Assembly: GCF_015714715.1 (NCBI RefSeq) | Contig: NZ_WAHS01000002.1 | Location: forward strand, 434,001-498,000 | Source: Aestuariivirga litoralis | GTDB taxonomy: Bacteria; Pseudomonadota; Alphaproteobacteria; Rhizobiales; Aestuariivirgaceae | Length of the DNA stretch: 64,000 nucleotides | Reading direction: 5' to 3' | In this document: positions 46,666 to 55,967 of the stretch, in pieces | Layout: each line of letters begins with the position of its first letter | How positions within the stretch are numbered: the stretch's first letter is position 1 | The notes under the pieces: generated by a model | Database searches by the model: none | What the model was told of the DNA's origin: nothing | What the model saw: the letters and a program-made list of their open reading frames with translations, nothing else | Translations under genes and position numbers: made by a program

Positions 46666-47415
46666 TTATTTTGTCTTGCTGAGCAGCGAGAAGAACGCGC
46701 CTTGCGGATCCTGGGCATTGACGATCCAGAAGCCGCCGGGCACTTGATGCGGGCCCATCAGCACTTTGCCGCCGCCCTTGGTGAGGCGGGTGATCGCAGC
46801 ATCAACGCCATCGACCCAGAAATAATAAGCCCAGACCGCCATCGGCATGGCGTCAAACTTTTTCATCATTCCGCCCGCATCCTGGCCGTCGATCTGGAAG
46901 ACTTGATAATCGCCATGCTCGCCCATCGGCATGGTCATGCCCTTGGTCCAGCCGAACATCTTGGAATAGAAATCCCAGGCCTTGTTCAGGTCTCCGGCAT
47001 GAAGCTCGTTCCAGCCGATGGTGCCCAGGCTGCCCACTTCCGGGACCTTGCGCTCCTCGGTGGAGAGCGGAGACATGATGTTGAAGTTGGCACCGGTCGG
47101 ATCGCCCAGCACCGCCATGCGCAGCACACCCGGCACGTCCCAAGGCTCGCGGTGAACTACGCCACCGAGTGACTTGGCCTTGGCGCATGCTGCGTCCACA
47201 TCCGGCGTGTAGATATAGCCGGACCAGAATGGCGGCATGCCCTTCAAATTCACAGGCGTGGCCATGATACCACCCACACCCAGCTTCTGGGTTTCAACCA
47301 CCGTGTATTCCGGCATCTGGGGCGAATAAGTCCAGCCCACCACATCGGCGTAATATTTCTTTGCCGCCTCGACATCAGGCGTCATCAGGTCGTGCCAGAC
47401 AAATGGATTTTGCAT
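46666..47415 (-). CDS. VOC family protein (tandem glyoxalase-like domains)
   Basis: From the ATG at 47415 this is 249 residues made of two VOC domains, each opening with a similar strand-helix (VWHDLMTPDVEAAKKYYADV and IGWNELHAGDLNKAWDFYSK). A His and Glu at expected metal positions are present in the second domain. It may be a dioxygenase, lyase or binding protein. GAGGAG lies 7 bp before the ATG, just after the TetR stop 5 bp upstream. Confidence 0.9.
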   Translation of the reverse strand: MQNPFVWHDLMTPDVEAAKKYYADVVGWTYSPQMPEYTVVETQKLGVGGIMATPVNLKGMPPFWSGYIYTPDVDAACAKAKSLGGVVHREPWDVPGVLRMAVLGDPTGANFNIMSPLSTEERKVPEVGSLGTIGWNELHAGDLNKAWDFYSKMFGWTKGMTMPMGEHGDYQVFQIDGQDAGGMMKKFDAMPMAVWAYYFWVDGVDAAITRLTKGGGKVLMGPHQVPGGFWIVNAQDPQGAFFSLLSKTK

Positions 47416-47419
47416 TGTG

Positions 47420-48040
47420 TTACTCCTCGTTGGCGTGATGAAACAAAAGTTCGATATAGCGCCGCAGATGCACAATCATCGCATCAGCGGTGGCACCGTC
47501 ATTGGTGGCTTTCGCCAGAACATAAGCGCCCTGGATGACAGCTTGTGTATGCAGCGCCAGTGATTGCGGGGACCATGAAGCCTCCGGCGCATGCCTGGCT
47601 TTGGCGGCGGCAATGATTTCTTCCACGCTTCCGGCATGGGTCATGATGCCGACCAGGCAGGCTTCGCGAATGGCGGGGCTTGAAGCATATTTTTCCTGCA
47701 CCATGGTGCCAAGGAAACAGGAGAATTCAGCGAGACTGCGGCCCTTCAGCAGATCACGACGGAATTCCACATAGCCGATGAGCTGATCGAGCGGGTCTTC
47801 AAACTTGCGATAATCGGCGCTTTCGAATGCGGCACTGGTGACCGTGGTCCAGAACTTTGTGGCCTCCACCGCCAGTTGTTCCTTGCTCGGAAAATGATGG
47901 AAGAATGCCCCCTTGGTTACGCCCGCAGCGCGGCACAGCTCATCGACCGAAGTTGAATCATAACCTTCCTCGCGCACCAATTTAAGCGCTGCGCCCAAAA
48001 GCCGGTCTCGTGCAGGAAGTGGTGATGCAAGCTGGTTCAT
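47420..48040 (-). CDS. TetR/AcrR family transcriptional regulator
   Basis: The ATG at 48040 gives 206 residues: an N-terminal TetR helix-turn-helix (ALKLVREEGYDSTSVDELCRAAGVTKGAFFHHF) and a C-terminal ligand domain with the TetR_C-type FSCFLGTMVQE segment. The frame is open for more than 200 codons upstream, but that part crosses the operator and the divergent RND gene and is not coding. A matching palindrome lies between its own -35 and -10, so it should repress itself and the VOC-SRPBCC-GFA genes behind it. Confidence 0.92.
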   Translation of the reverse strand: MNQLASPLPARDRLLGAALKLVREEGYDSTSVDELCRAAGVTKGAFFHHFPSKEQLAVEATKFWTTVTSAAFESADYRKFEDPLDQLIGYVEFRRDLLKGRSLAEFSCFLGTMVQEKYASSPAIREACLVGIMTHAGSVEEIIAAAKARHAPEASWSPQSLALHTQAVIQGAYVLAKATNDGATADAMIVHLRRYIELLFHHANEE

Positions 48041-48048
48041 ACCTACGC

Positions 48049-48076
48049 TATATACCGACCGGTTGGTATGTGTCAA
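48049..48076 (-). promoter_or_regulatory. Promoter and TetR operator of the regulator operon
   Basis: On the minus strand TTGACA (48071-48076) and TATATA (48049-48054) are 16 bp apart. The imperfect palindrome ATACCGACCGGTTGGTAT (48052-48069, one mismatched pair) fills the spacer and part of the -10. The ATG follows 8 bp after the -10, so the leader is very short or absent. Confidence 0.8.
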
Positions 48077-48175
48077 GTGCTCAGATTCTCTGCAACCATA
48101 TGCATGACCAAAACGTAATTGGTTTTCGTCACCCGTCCTTTTTGAATTGGACGGATTGATGCCGTATTCAACGTC

Positions 48176-48181
48176 TATATT
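48176..48181 (+). promoter_or_regulatory. -10-like hexamer of the RND efflux operon
   Basis: TATATT lies 12 bp before the ATG at 48194 and 30 bp before the alternative ATG at 48212. No good -35 is seen. The TetR palindrome is about 107 bp away, so direct control of this promoter by that site is uncertain. Confidence 0.35.
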
Positions 48182-48193
48182 TTGCTTCGCAAC

Positions 48194-49558
48194 ATGAAAG
48201 CTGGGACCGGCATGGCACGTACGAGAGTTGTTATTGGCGGCATCGCTGTTCTGGCGCTGCTGGGTGCTGGTTATTGGAAATACCATACAAGCACCCTGCC
48301 CGCTGCCGATGCCACCCAGCAGACATCCACCACAACCACAGGCACCACGCCGAAGGCAGGCGCCAAGCGGGCCGCCCAGCCCACTCTGGTTAAGCTGGCT
48401 GACGTAACCACCAGCGATTTCCCCGTGATTGAGCGCAGCTATGGCACCATGGCGAGCCCGCAAGTCGTCAACGTCAACGCCCGCGTGGCCAGCCAGATCA
48501 CCAAGGTGAATGTGCAGGATGGGCAATTGGTAAAAGCTGGCGACGTTCTGGTCGAATTGGATGACCGCACCTTGCAGGCCACGCTGGCCAAGGACCAAGC
48601 CACACTCGCCAAGGACCAAGCCGCATTGGTCAATGCCCAGATCGTTCTCGACCGCGCGCAGTTGTTGTTCAGCAAAAGTGCGGGCGCGAAACAGGACGTG
48701 GATACGGCGACCGCAGCCCAACAGGCCGCACAGAAAACCGTCGATGCCGATCAGGCAGTGATTGATGCCGACAAGCTGCAGCTGGATTTCGCCAAAGTGC
48801 GCGCACCCTTTGATGGCAAGCTCGGCACGGTGAACGCCGTGACGGGAGCGCTGGTTGCCGCTTCCACCAATTCAGTCGCCACCAGCGCGCTGATGACCAT
48901 CACCCAGATGCAGCCGCTGAAAGTGAATTTCCGCCTGCCGGAACAGGCCCTCACCGCCTTGCGCGCCAAGACTGATGCCACAGGTGCGGCCACTGACAAT
49001 TCCGTTATGGTGCGCGCTTATGGCTCGGGCACGCATGATCTGCTCGACACTGGCAAGCTCACCTTCATCGATTCCAGCGTGGATGCCGCATCAGGCACCA
49101 TCGCGCTGGCCGGTGAAATGGCCAATACCAAGCTGTCGCAATGGCCGGGTCAGCGCGTCGATGTGGAATTGGAATATGACAAGATCACCGGTGCCACCAC
49201 CGTGCCCACCGTTGCGATCCAGCAGGGTCAGATCGGCGCTTACGTTTGGGTGGTCGGCGCCGACAACAAGGTCAAGGCCACGCCTGTCAAAGTGGCGCGC
49301 TATGAGGGCGAGAAGGCTGCCATTTCTGATGGGCTGACGGTCGGCCAGAAAATCGTCATCGAAGGACAGGCCAAATTGCAGGATGGCGGCGAAGTCCGCA
49401 CTGGTGCAAGCAAGGATCAGAAGACGCCGGACGCGACTGCAGCCAAGCCTGCCAAGGACGAGGCTGCTTCGGGTGGAGCTGAAGCCGCAACACCGGATAC
49501 CGGCGGCGCGATGACGAAGAAGAAAACCACCGGCACGACCGAGGCCACCCAGCCATGA
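48194..49558 (+). CDS. RND efflux periplasmic adaptor (MdtA-like)
   Basis: The protein is 454 residues from the ATG at 48194, or 448 from 48212. It has an N-terminal anchor (VVIGGIAVLALLGAGYW), a lipoyl domain with DGQLVKAGDVLVELDDRTL, a coiled-coil hairpin with the near-exact internal repeat ATLAKDQATLAKDQAAL, a beta-barrel, and a low-complexity Ala/Thr/Lys-rich C-terminal tail of about 50 residues. It would connect the pump at 49555 to an outer-membrane channel. Its stop overlaps the pump start by 4 bp. Confidence 0.92.
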   Translation: MKAGTGMARTRVVIGGIAVLALLGAGYWKYHTSTLPAADATQQTSTTTTGTTPKAGAKRAAQPTLVKLADVTTSDFPVIERSYGTMASPQVVNVNARVASQITKVNVQDGQLVKAGDVLVELDDRTLQATLAKDQATLAKDQAALVNAQIVLDRAQLLFSKSAGAKQDVDTATAAQQAAQKTVDADQAVIDADKLQLDFAKVRAPFDGKLGTVNAVTGALVAASTNSVATSALMTITQMQPLKVNFRLPEQALTALRAKTDATGAATDNSVMVRAYGSGTHDLLDTGKLTFIDSSVDAASGTIALAGEMANTKLSQWPGQRVDVELEYDKITGATTVPTVAIQQGQIGAYVWVVGADNKVKATPVKVARYEGEKAAISDGLTVGQKIVIEGQAKLQDGGEVRTGASKDQKTPDATAAKPAKDEAASGGAEAATPDTGGAMTKKKTTGTTEATQP

Positions 49559-52500
49559 ATATTTCCCGCTTCTGCATCAACCGGCCGGTTGCAACGATCC
49601 TGATGTCGGTGGCCGTTTTGCTGGGCGGCCTTTTTGCCTGGAAGCTTCTCCCCGTAGCGGCACTGCCGCGCGCTGAATTCCCAACGATCAACATTTCCGC
49701 CAATCTTCCCGGCGCTTCGCCGGACATCATGGCCACATCGGTCGCAACGCCACTGATCAAACAGTTCGCCACCATTGCCGGCATTGATGCCATTTCGACC
49801 TCGAACTCGCTGGGCTCGACCAACATCACCATCCAGTTTGAACTGAGCCGCAACATCGATGCCGCGGCCGCTGACGTGCAGGCTGCCATTTCGCGCACCC
49901 AGCGCCAGCTGCCGCAGAACATGACGCAGCCGCCCAGCTACCGGAAGGTGAACCCGGCGGATGCGCCGATCATGCTGATCGCACTGAAATCCAGCATCGC
50001 GTCAATGACCGACCTCAACGACATTGCCGAAAACGTGATCTCGCCCACGCTCTCCACGCTGGATGGCGTGGCGCAGGTTTTGATTTTCGGCTCGCAGCAA
50101 TATGCGGTGCGCATCCAGATTGATCCCGATGCATTAGCCGCCAAGAACATCACGGTGGGCCAATTGCAGGAGGCGGTATCATCGGCCAATGCGCTCACAC
50201 CCTTGGGCACGCTTGTCGCTGGCCCGCAGCAGCTCACGCTGGTGGCCAATACCCAGCTTTCCAATGCCGAGGAATTCGGAAATCAAGTGATCGCCAGCCG
50301 CAACGGCAATGACGTGAAACTGCGTGACGTGGCCAAGGTGATTGATAGCGTCGCCAACAACCAGTCCGCCGCCAGCTATGACGGCACGCGCGCCATCATC
50401 CTCGCCATCCAGCGCCAGCCGGACGCCAATACGGTGGACGTGGTGGACAAGGTTCAGGCTTTGCTGCCCACCATCGCAGAAGAACTTCCCGCCACCGCAA
50501 CGGTGGTGAAGATGAGCGACCGCGCCACGTCGATCCGCGATTCATTGCATGACTCGCTGTTGACGCTGGCCATGACCATCGTGCTGGTCATCGTGATCTG
50601 CTACGTCTTCATCCGCTCGGCCCGCGCCACCATCATCCCCGCCGTGGCCGTGCCCATTTCGCTGATCGGCACATTGGGCATCATGTACCTGCTCAATTTC
50701 TCCATCGACAATATTTCATTGATGGCAATCACGCTGGCCGTGGGCCTCGTCGTCGATGATGCCATCGTGATGATGGAAAACATCGTGCGCCACATGGAAG
50801 AAGAGCACAAAGGCCCGTTCGAGGCAGCACTCGCCGGTTCTGCTGAAGTGGGCTTCACCATTTTGTCGATCTCGGTTTCGCTGGTCGCGGTGTTCATCCC
50901 CGTGCTGCTGATGGGCGGCGTGATCGGCCGCATCTTCAATGAATTCGCCGTGGTGGTCACCGTGGCCATCGTGGTATCGATGTTTGTCTCGCTCACGCTG
51001 ACGCCCATGATGTCGTCGCGCATCCTGAGTGAAGATCATACGCCGGGCGCCCTGGGGCGCTTTTTTGAAACCCTGCTGAATGGCCTCACCTCTGCCTATG
51101 CCTGGCTGCTGGGGATCTGTCTCAAGTTCCACCCCGTTGTGTTTGCCGTCTTCGTGCTGTCCATCGGCGCCACTGTATTTATGTACCAGGCCTTGCCCAA
51201 GGGCTTCTTCCCTACGGAAGACATCGGCCAGCTTTCGATTTCCACCCAGGGCCGGCAGGACATTTCCTACACCACCATGAAGAAGCTGCAGGATGAACTG
51301 GCCGCAAAGGTGAAGGCCTATCCCGGCGTGGACCATGTGGGTTCCGCTGTCGGCTCCTCTGGTGGTGCAATGAATACGGGCCGCATGTTTGTGGACTTGA
51401 AGCCCAAGGCTGAACGCGGCGATCTCAACACCGTGCTCACCGATATGCGCCGCATTCTGAATTCTGTGCCCGGCATCACCGCCACCGCCTCGCCACAGCA
51501 GAATTTGAATATTGGTGCGAGACAGGGCGCCAGCGCCAACCAGCTGGTGGTGCAATCGCTCAACTCAGCCCAGATGTATGACTGGGCCCAGAAACTGGCA
51601 GACGCTATGACCAAGGACCGTGCTGTCTTCACCGATGTGTTGACTGACGCGCAGAACACCTCACTGCAAGCCAAGCTGGTGGTGGACCGCGACAAGATGC
51701 AGGCGCTGGGCGTGGGCTCGGATGTGTTGCGCTCGACACTCTATGCCGGCCTCGGCGGCCAGCAGGTGGCCACCATCTACAATGGCGGCAACAATTATGA
51801 AGTGGTGATGGAGTTGGACCCCGCAGTGGATTGGACGCCGGAACGCGTCGAGACGCTGCAAGTGACCACCACAAATGGTACGCTGGTGCCGCTGGGCTCC
51901 TTCGCGCATGTTGAACGCAGTGCGGGCGCACTGACCGTCAACCAGCTGGGCCAGCTGCCAGCCGTCACCGTCTCCTTCAACTTGCCGCAAGGTGTAGCAC
52001 TGGGCACGGCATCGGATGAAATCACCAAGCTGAAATCTGATATCGGCTGGCCCACCACTGTCACCACCGCCTATTATGGCACGGCCAAGACCTTCCAGGA
52101 TTCAACCGCTGGCCAAGGCTGGCTGATCCTCGGTGCCATCCTCACGATCTATATCGTACTGGGTATTCTCTACGAAAGCTTCATCCACCCGCTCACCATT
52201 CTGTCGGGCCTGCCGGCCGCGGCGGCGGGTGCGCTGGGCGCGCTCTATATTTTCGGTTTCGATCTCTCGCTGATCGCAGTGATTGGGCTTCTAATGCTGA
52301 TCGGCATCGTGAAGAAAAACGCCATCATGATGATTGACGTGGCGCTGCATCTCAGACGCAGTGGCATGAGCGCGCGTGATGCCATTCACAAAGCCTGCCT
52401 GATGCGCTTCCGCCCCATCATCATGACCACGTTGGCGGCACTGATGGGCTCGCTGCCAATTGCACTCGCCGCAGGTGCCAGCTCGGAACTGCGCCAGCCT

Positions 52501-52683
52501 TTGGGCGTGGCGGTGGTCGGCGGTCTGGTCGTGTCACAGGCGCTCACCCTGTTCATCACGCCGGTGCTCTACATCTATATGGAAGGCCTTTCGAACTGGC
52601 TGACCGGCACGGCACCAGCCACTGTAACGCCGCCGGAAAAGAAGCCGCGGCGCTTGCGCCAGGTGCAACAACCGGCGGAATAA
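49555..52683 (+). CDS. RND family multidrug efflux pump, inner-membrane subunit (MdtB/MuxB-like)
   Basis: The 1042-residue pump has the RND layout of twelve helices and two large periplasmic loops. MNISRFCINRPVATILMSVAVLL is the typical first helix, and the proton-relay helix reads LAVGLVVDDAIVMMENIVRHME with two adjacent aspartates. The late helix contains LMLIGIVKKNAIMMID with its lysine. It uses the proton gradient to export drugs or metabolites. It is co-translated with the adaptor (ATGA overlap). No outer-membrane partner is encoded next to it. Confidence 0.95.
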   Translation: MNISRFCINRPVATILMSVAVLLGGLFAWKLLPVAALPRAEFPTINISANLPGASPDIMATSVATPLIKQFATIAGIDAISTSNSLGSTNITIQFELSRNIDAAAADVQAAISRTQRQLPQNMTQPPSYRKVNPADAPIMLIALKSSIASMTDLNDIAENVISPTLSTLDGVAQVLIFGSQQYAVRIQIDPDALAAKNITVGQLQEAVSSANALTPLGTLVAGPQQLTLVANTQLSNAEEFGNQVIASRNGNDVKLRDVAKVIDSVANNQSAASYDGTRAIILAIQRQPDANTVDVVDKVQALLPTIAEELPATATVVKMSDRATSIRDSLHDSLLTLAMTIVLVIVICYVFIRSARATIIPAVAVPISLIGTLGIMYLLNFSIDNISLMAITLAVGLVVDDAIVMMENIVRHMEEEHKGPFEAALAGSAEVGFTILSISVSLVAVFIPVLLMGGVIGRIFNEFAVVVTVAIVVSMFVSLTLTPMMSSRILSEDHTPGALGRFFETLLNGLTSAYAWLLGICLKFHPVVFAVFVLSIGATVFMYQALPKGFFPTEDIGQLSISTQGRQDISYTTMKKLQDELAAKVKAYPGVDHVGSAVGSSGGAMNTGRMFVDLKPKAERGDLNTVLTDMRRILNSVPGITATASPQQNLNIGARQGASANQLVVQSLNSAQMYDWAQKLADAMTKDRAVFTDVLTDAQNTSLQAKLVVDRDKMQALGVGSDVLRSTLYAGLGGQQVATIYNGGNNYEVVMELDPAVDWTPERVETLQVTTTNGTLVPLGSFAHVERSAGALTVNQLGQLPAVTVSFNLPQGVALGTASDEITKLKSDIGWPTTVTTAYYGTAKTFQDSTAGQGWLILGAILTIYIVLGILYESFIHPLTILSGLPAAAAGALGALYIFGFDLSLIAVIGLLMLIGIVKKNAIMMIDVALHLRRSGMSARDAIHKACLMRFRPIIMTTLAALMGSLPIALAAGASSELRQPLGVAVVGGLVVSQALTLFITPVLYIYMEGLSNWLTGTAPATVTPPEKKPRRLRQVQQPAE

Positions 52684-52731
52684 GCCTTTAATCCGCCTCG
52701 CTCGTTTCCCATATGCGGCAACGGATTTGAC

Positions 52732-52746
52732 GTGACGCTACGTCAC
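52732..52746. promoter_or_regulatory. GTGACG-CTA-CGTCAC palindrome upstream of the MacA-like gene
   Basis: A perfect 6-bp inverted repeat with a 3-bp centre overlaps a possible -35 (TTGACG, 52727-52732), 22 bp before the next start codon. It lies in the 85-bp spacer between the RND pump and the MacA-like gene and is a candidate operator. Confidence 0.45.
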
Positions 52747-52768
52747 TTAATGAAATGATTGTAACCTC

Positions 52769-54049
52769 ATGACCCCGACCACCCTCCCCGCCAAAGGGGA
52801 TATCGAAGAAGCCCTGGGCCTTTCGGCACGGCGCAAATCCTCTGCCCGGCGCAAGCGCTGGCTGTGGATGCTACTGGTGCTTGCGCTGGCCGCGGGTGGC
52901 TATTTCCTGTGGCAGCGCCACAATGCATCCACCGCAGCGATCACTTATGACACGACGCCGATCACCCGCACCGATGTGACCGTGAAGGTCGCCGCCACCG
53001 GCACAATCGCACCCGTCACCGAGGTTGATATTTCCAGCCAGCTTTCCGGCGTGGTAAGCGAAGTGCGCGTGCAAGAAAATGCCCAGGTCAAAAAGGGTGA
53101 TGTTCTGGCCATGCTTGATCAGACGCGCCTGAATACGCAGCGCGCCGGCAGCGCCGCCAAATTGGCGGTGGCTGAAGCCGCGACTGCCACAGCAAAATCC
53201 ACGCTGTCTGAACAATCCCAGATTCTTGAGCGCCAGAAAGCTCTGGCCAAAACCGGCAACGCCGCAACCCAGACACTGGACAGTGCTGCAGCCAGCGTGG
53301 ACCGTGCCGAAGCCGCCGTGCAATCAGCAGAAGCGCAAGTGATTTCCGCCAAGGCTGATCTCGCCACCATTGATACGGACCTCGCCAATAGCGTGATCAC
53401 TGCACCCATTGACGGCATCGTGCTGAAACGCAGCGTGGAGCCCGGCAACACCGTAGCGTCCTCGCTGTCAGCCCCCGTGCTGTTCCAGATCGCGGGTGAC
53501 CTGAAGGAACTCGAACTCAACGCCAATATCGATGAAGCCGATATGGGCCAGGTGAAAGAAGGCCAGGATGCTTCTTTCACTGTAGATGCTTACCGCGACC
53601 GGCAATTCCCCGCGCAGATCCAGCGCATTTCGTTTTCGCCGCTGACGGTGGATGGCGTGGTGACTTACACTTCGGTTCTGTCTGCCGCCAACCCCGACCT
53701 CGCTTTGCGCCCCGGCATGACGGCCACCGCCTATGTCACCGTGGCATCTTATCCGCAGGCGCTCGCGGTGCCCAATGAAGCCTTGCGTTACAAGCCACCC
53801 GTGGCCACACGCACCCGCAACTTCTCGATCACCAGCCTGATCATGCCGCGCCCGCCGCGCGACAATGCGGCGAAGAAAGTTACTGCCTCTGACACGGGCC
53901 GCAAGATCTATGTGTTGCGGGATGGCAAGCCGGTGGCTGTTCCCGTCGAACTCGGCGCGAGCGACGGCAAGGTCACCATCGTCAAGGGCGAGGGCTTGAA
54001 GGAAGGCGACTTGGTCGTCACCGCGCAGAAACAAGCTGGCGCCTCGTGA
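52769..54049 (+). CDS. MacA-like periplasmic adaptor
   Basis: The 426-residue protein has an unusually long cytoplasmic N-terminus of about 35 residues rich in Arg/Lys, one membrane helix (WLWMLLVLALAAGGYFLW), a lipoyl domain starting EVDISSQLSGVVSEVRVQ, a coiled-coil hairpin and a beta-barrel. The order adaptor-ATPase-permease matches MacA-MacB systems, which export macrolides, peptides or heme-type compounds. Its stop overlaps the ATPase GTG by 4 bp. Confidence 0.91.
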   Translation: MTPTTLPAKGDIEEALGLSARRKSSARRKRWLWMLLVLALAAGGYFLWQRHNASTAAITYDTTPITRTDVTVKVAATGTIAPVTEVDISSQLSGVVSEVRVQENAQVKKGDVLAMLDQTRLNTQRAGSAAKLAVAEAATATAKSTLSEQSQILERQKALAKTGNAATQTLDSAAASVDRAEAAVQSAEAQVISAKADLATIDTDLANSVITAPIDGIVLKRSVEPGNTVASSLSAPVLFQIAGDLKELELNANIDEADMGQVKEGQDASFTVDAYRDRQFPAQIQRISFSPLTVDGVVTYTSVLSAANPDLALRPGMTATAYVTVASYPQALAVPNEALRYKPPVATRTRNFSITSLIMPRPPRDNAAKKVTASDTGRKIYVLRDGKPVAVPVELGASDGKVTIVKGEGLKEGDLVVTAQKQAGAS

Positions 54050-54750
54050 TACCGAAAGTGAAGAAGCAGCCGCTGATTTCCCTGCGCCGCGTCACCCGTG
54101 TTTACGGTGAAGGCGAGAGTGAAGTGCGCGCACTCGCGGGCATTGATCTTGATATCGCGCAGGGCGAATTCCTCGCGGTGATGGGGCCATCCGGCTCCGG
54201 CAAATCCACCGCGATGAACGTGCTGGGCTGCCTCGACCGGCCAACCACCGGCTCATATCAATTTCAGGGCGTCGATATCACCGGCCTCGACAATACGGGC
54301 CGCGCGCTGTTCCGGCGCAACTATCTGGGCTTTGTGTTTCAGGGCTTCAACCTTCTGGCCCGCACCACGGCGCTCGAAAATGTGGAACTGCCGCTCACCT
54401 ATCGCGGCACGCCCAAGGCTGAGCGCGAAGAAAAGGCAGCCATTGCGCTGGAACGCGTGGGCCTCGGCGGGCGCGAAGATCATGTGCCTTCAGCACTGTC
54501 TGGCGGGCAGCAGCAGCGCGTGGCGATTGCGCGTGCCATTGTGAGCGACCCGCAGGTTCTGCTGGCCGATGAACCCACCGGCAATCTCGACAGCGCCCGC
54601 AGCCATGACATCATGAAGCTGCTGCAAAAACTGAACCAGGAACAGGGCATCACCATCATCATGGTGACGCATGAGCCTGACATGGCGGCCTATGCATCGC
54701 GCCAGATCCATTTCGCCGACGGCCATATCGCGCAGGAGCATGTGGCCTGA
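54046..54750 (+). CDS. MacB-type ABC transporter ATP-binding protein
   Basis: The 234-residue ATPase has [15 protein letters not shown] (Walker A), [16 protein letters not shown] (signature) and [13 protein letters not shown] (Walker B), the LolD/MacB/FtsE subgroup. In E. coli MacB the ATPase is fused to the permease; here it is a separate gene. The start is GTG overlapping the MacA-like stop; its stop shares one base with the permease ATG. Confidence 0.94.
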   Translation: MIPKVKKQPLISLRRVTRVYGEGESEVRALAGIDLDIAQGEFLAVMGPSGSGKSTAMNVLGCLDRPTTGSYQFQGVDITGLDNTGRALFRRNYLGFVFQGFNLLARTTALENVELPLTYRGTPKAEREEKAAIALERVGLGGREDHVPSALSGGQQQRVAIARAIVSDPQVLLADEPTGNLDSARSHDIMKLLQKLNQEQGITIIMVTHEPDMAAYASRQIHFADGHIAQEHVA

Positions 54751-55967
54751 TGGATGCGATGATCCTTGAATCCGTAAAACTGGCGATCCGCACCATCAGC
54801 CGCAACATCATGCGTTCAGTGCTCACACTGCTCGGCATCGTGATCGGTGTGGCAGCCGTGATTGCCCTCGTCACGATAGGCCAAGGCACGCAAGCCAAGG
54901 TGACGGCTGATCTGTCTTCGCTGGGCACTAACATCGTGATCGCCAGGCCGGGCTCGCAACAGCCGGGCCCGCCCACCGGCAATGAAGCGCGCAGTTTCGC
55001 GGTGCGTGATGTGGAGGCGCTGCGCAATGGGTTGAAAAACATTCGCGGCCTTTCGCCGACCAGCACAAAATCCACCAAGGCCGTCTATGGCGTGAATTCC
55101 GAAACCACCACGGTGACGGGGGCAGAGCCGGATTACTTTACGGTGCAGGATTGGGGCTTTTCCGAAGGCACATCCTTCACCGACAATGACACGAGAGCCG
55201 GCACCAGCGTCTGCGTGATCGGGCAAACCTTGAAGACCGATTTGTTCGACGGCCAAAGCCCAATCGGCAAGGCACTGCGCCTGGGCAATTTCACTTGCAC
55301 CGTGAGCGGCGTTCTCGAATCCAAGGGCCAATCGGCCTTCGGCAGCGATCAGGACAATACAGTGGTCATGCCGCTGCGCGCCTTCCAGCGCAAACTAGCC
55401 GGCAATACGCGCATCGCTAACATCGCTGTCTCCGCCAGCACGCAGGAAGACATTGCCGCCGTGGTCGATAGTATGACTGCGATTTTGCACGAAAGCCGCC
55501 GCATCGGCGACAGCGGGGAAGATGATTTCAGCGTGCGCGACATGTCCACGCTCTCCGCCATGCTCACTTCCACCACCACAGTGATGACCGGGCTGCTTGC
55601 GGCCGTAGCGGCCGTCAGTCTCGTGGTCGGCGGTATCGGCATCATGAATATCATGCTGGTTTCGGTGACCGAGCGCACACGCGAGATCGGCATCCGCCTG
55701 GCCATCGGCGCACTCGCCAATCAGGTGCTGACGCAGTTCCTGGTCGAAGCCGTGGTGCTGTGTCTGCTGGGTGGACTTCTCGGCATCACACTGGGCTTGA
55801 GCATCGCCTTCATCGGCAGCATGGCGCTGTCGGTGCCCTTCGTCATCGTGCCCGGCATCATCGCGCTGTCGTTTGGATTTTCAGGATTGATCGGCTTGGT
55901 CTTCGGCTATTTCCCCGCGCGCCGCGCCGCCAGCCTAGATCCGATTGAAGCCCTCAGGCACGAATAA
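54750..55967 (+). CDS. MacB-type ABC transporter permease
   Basis: The 405-residue protein has the MacB/FtsX layout: one N-terminal helix (SVLTLLGIVIGVAAVIALV), a periplasmic MacB_PCD domain of about 220 residues, and three C-terminal helices. The conserved GGIGIMNIMLVSVTERTREIGIRLAIGA loop contacts the ATPase. MacB-type pumps act by mechanotransmission and need a TolC-like channel. It is the last gene of the operon; its end overlaps the convergent membrane protein by 14 bp. Confidence 0.94.
   Translation: MDAMILESVKLAIRTISRNIMRSVLTLLGIVIGVAAVIALVTIGQGTQAKVTADLSSLGTNIVIARPGSQQPGPPTGNEARSFAVRDVEALRNGLKNIRGLSPTSTKSTKAVYGVNSETTTVTGAEPDYFTVQDWGFSEGTSFTDNDTRAGTSVCVIGQTLKTDLFDGQSPIGKALRLGNFTCTVSGVLESKGQSAFGSDQDNTVVMPLRAFQRKLAGNTRIANIAVSASTQEDIAAVVDSMTAILHESRRIGDSGEDDFSVRDMSTLSAMLTSTTTVMTGLLAAVAAVSLVVGGIGIMNIMLVSVTERTREIGIRLAIGALANQVLTQFLVEAVVLCLLGGLLGITLGLSIAFIGSMALSVPFVIVPGIIALSFGFSGLIGLVFGYFPARRAASLDPIEALRHE

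Noticed and set aside
48041-48721. 227-codon extension of the TetR regulator
   Set aside because: It crosses the promoter, the operator and the divergent adaptor gene; the helix-turn-helix domain starts right after the ATG at 48040.
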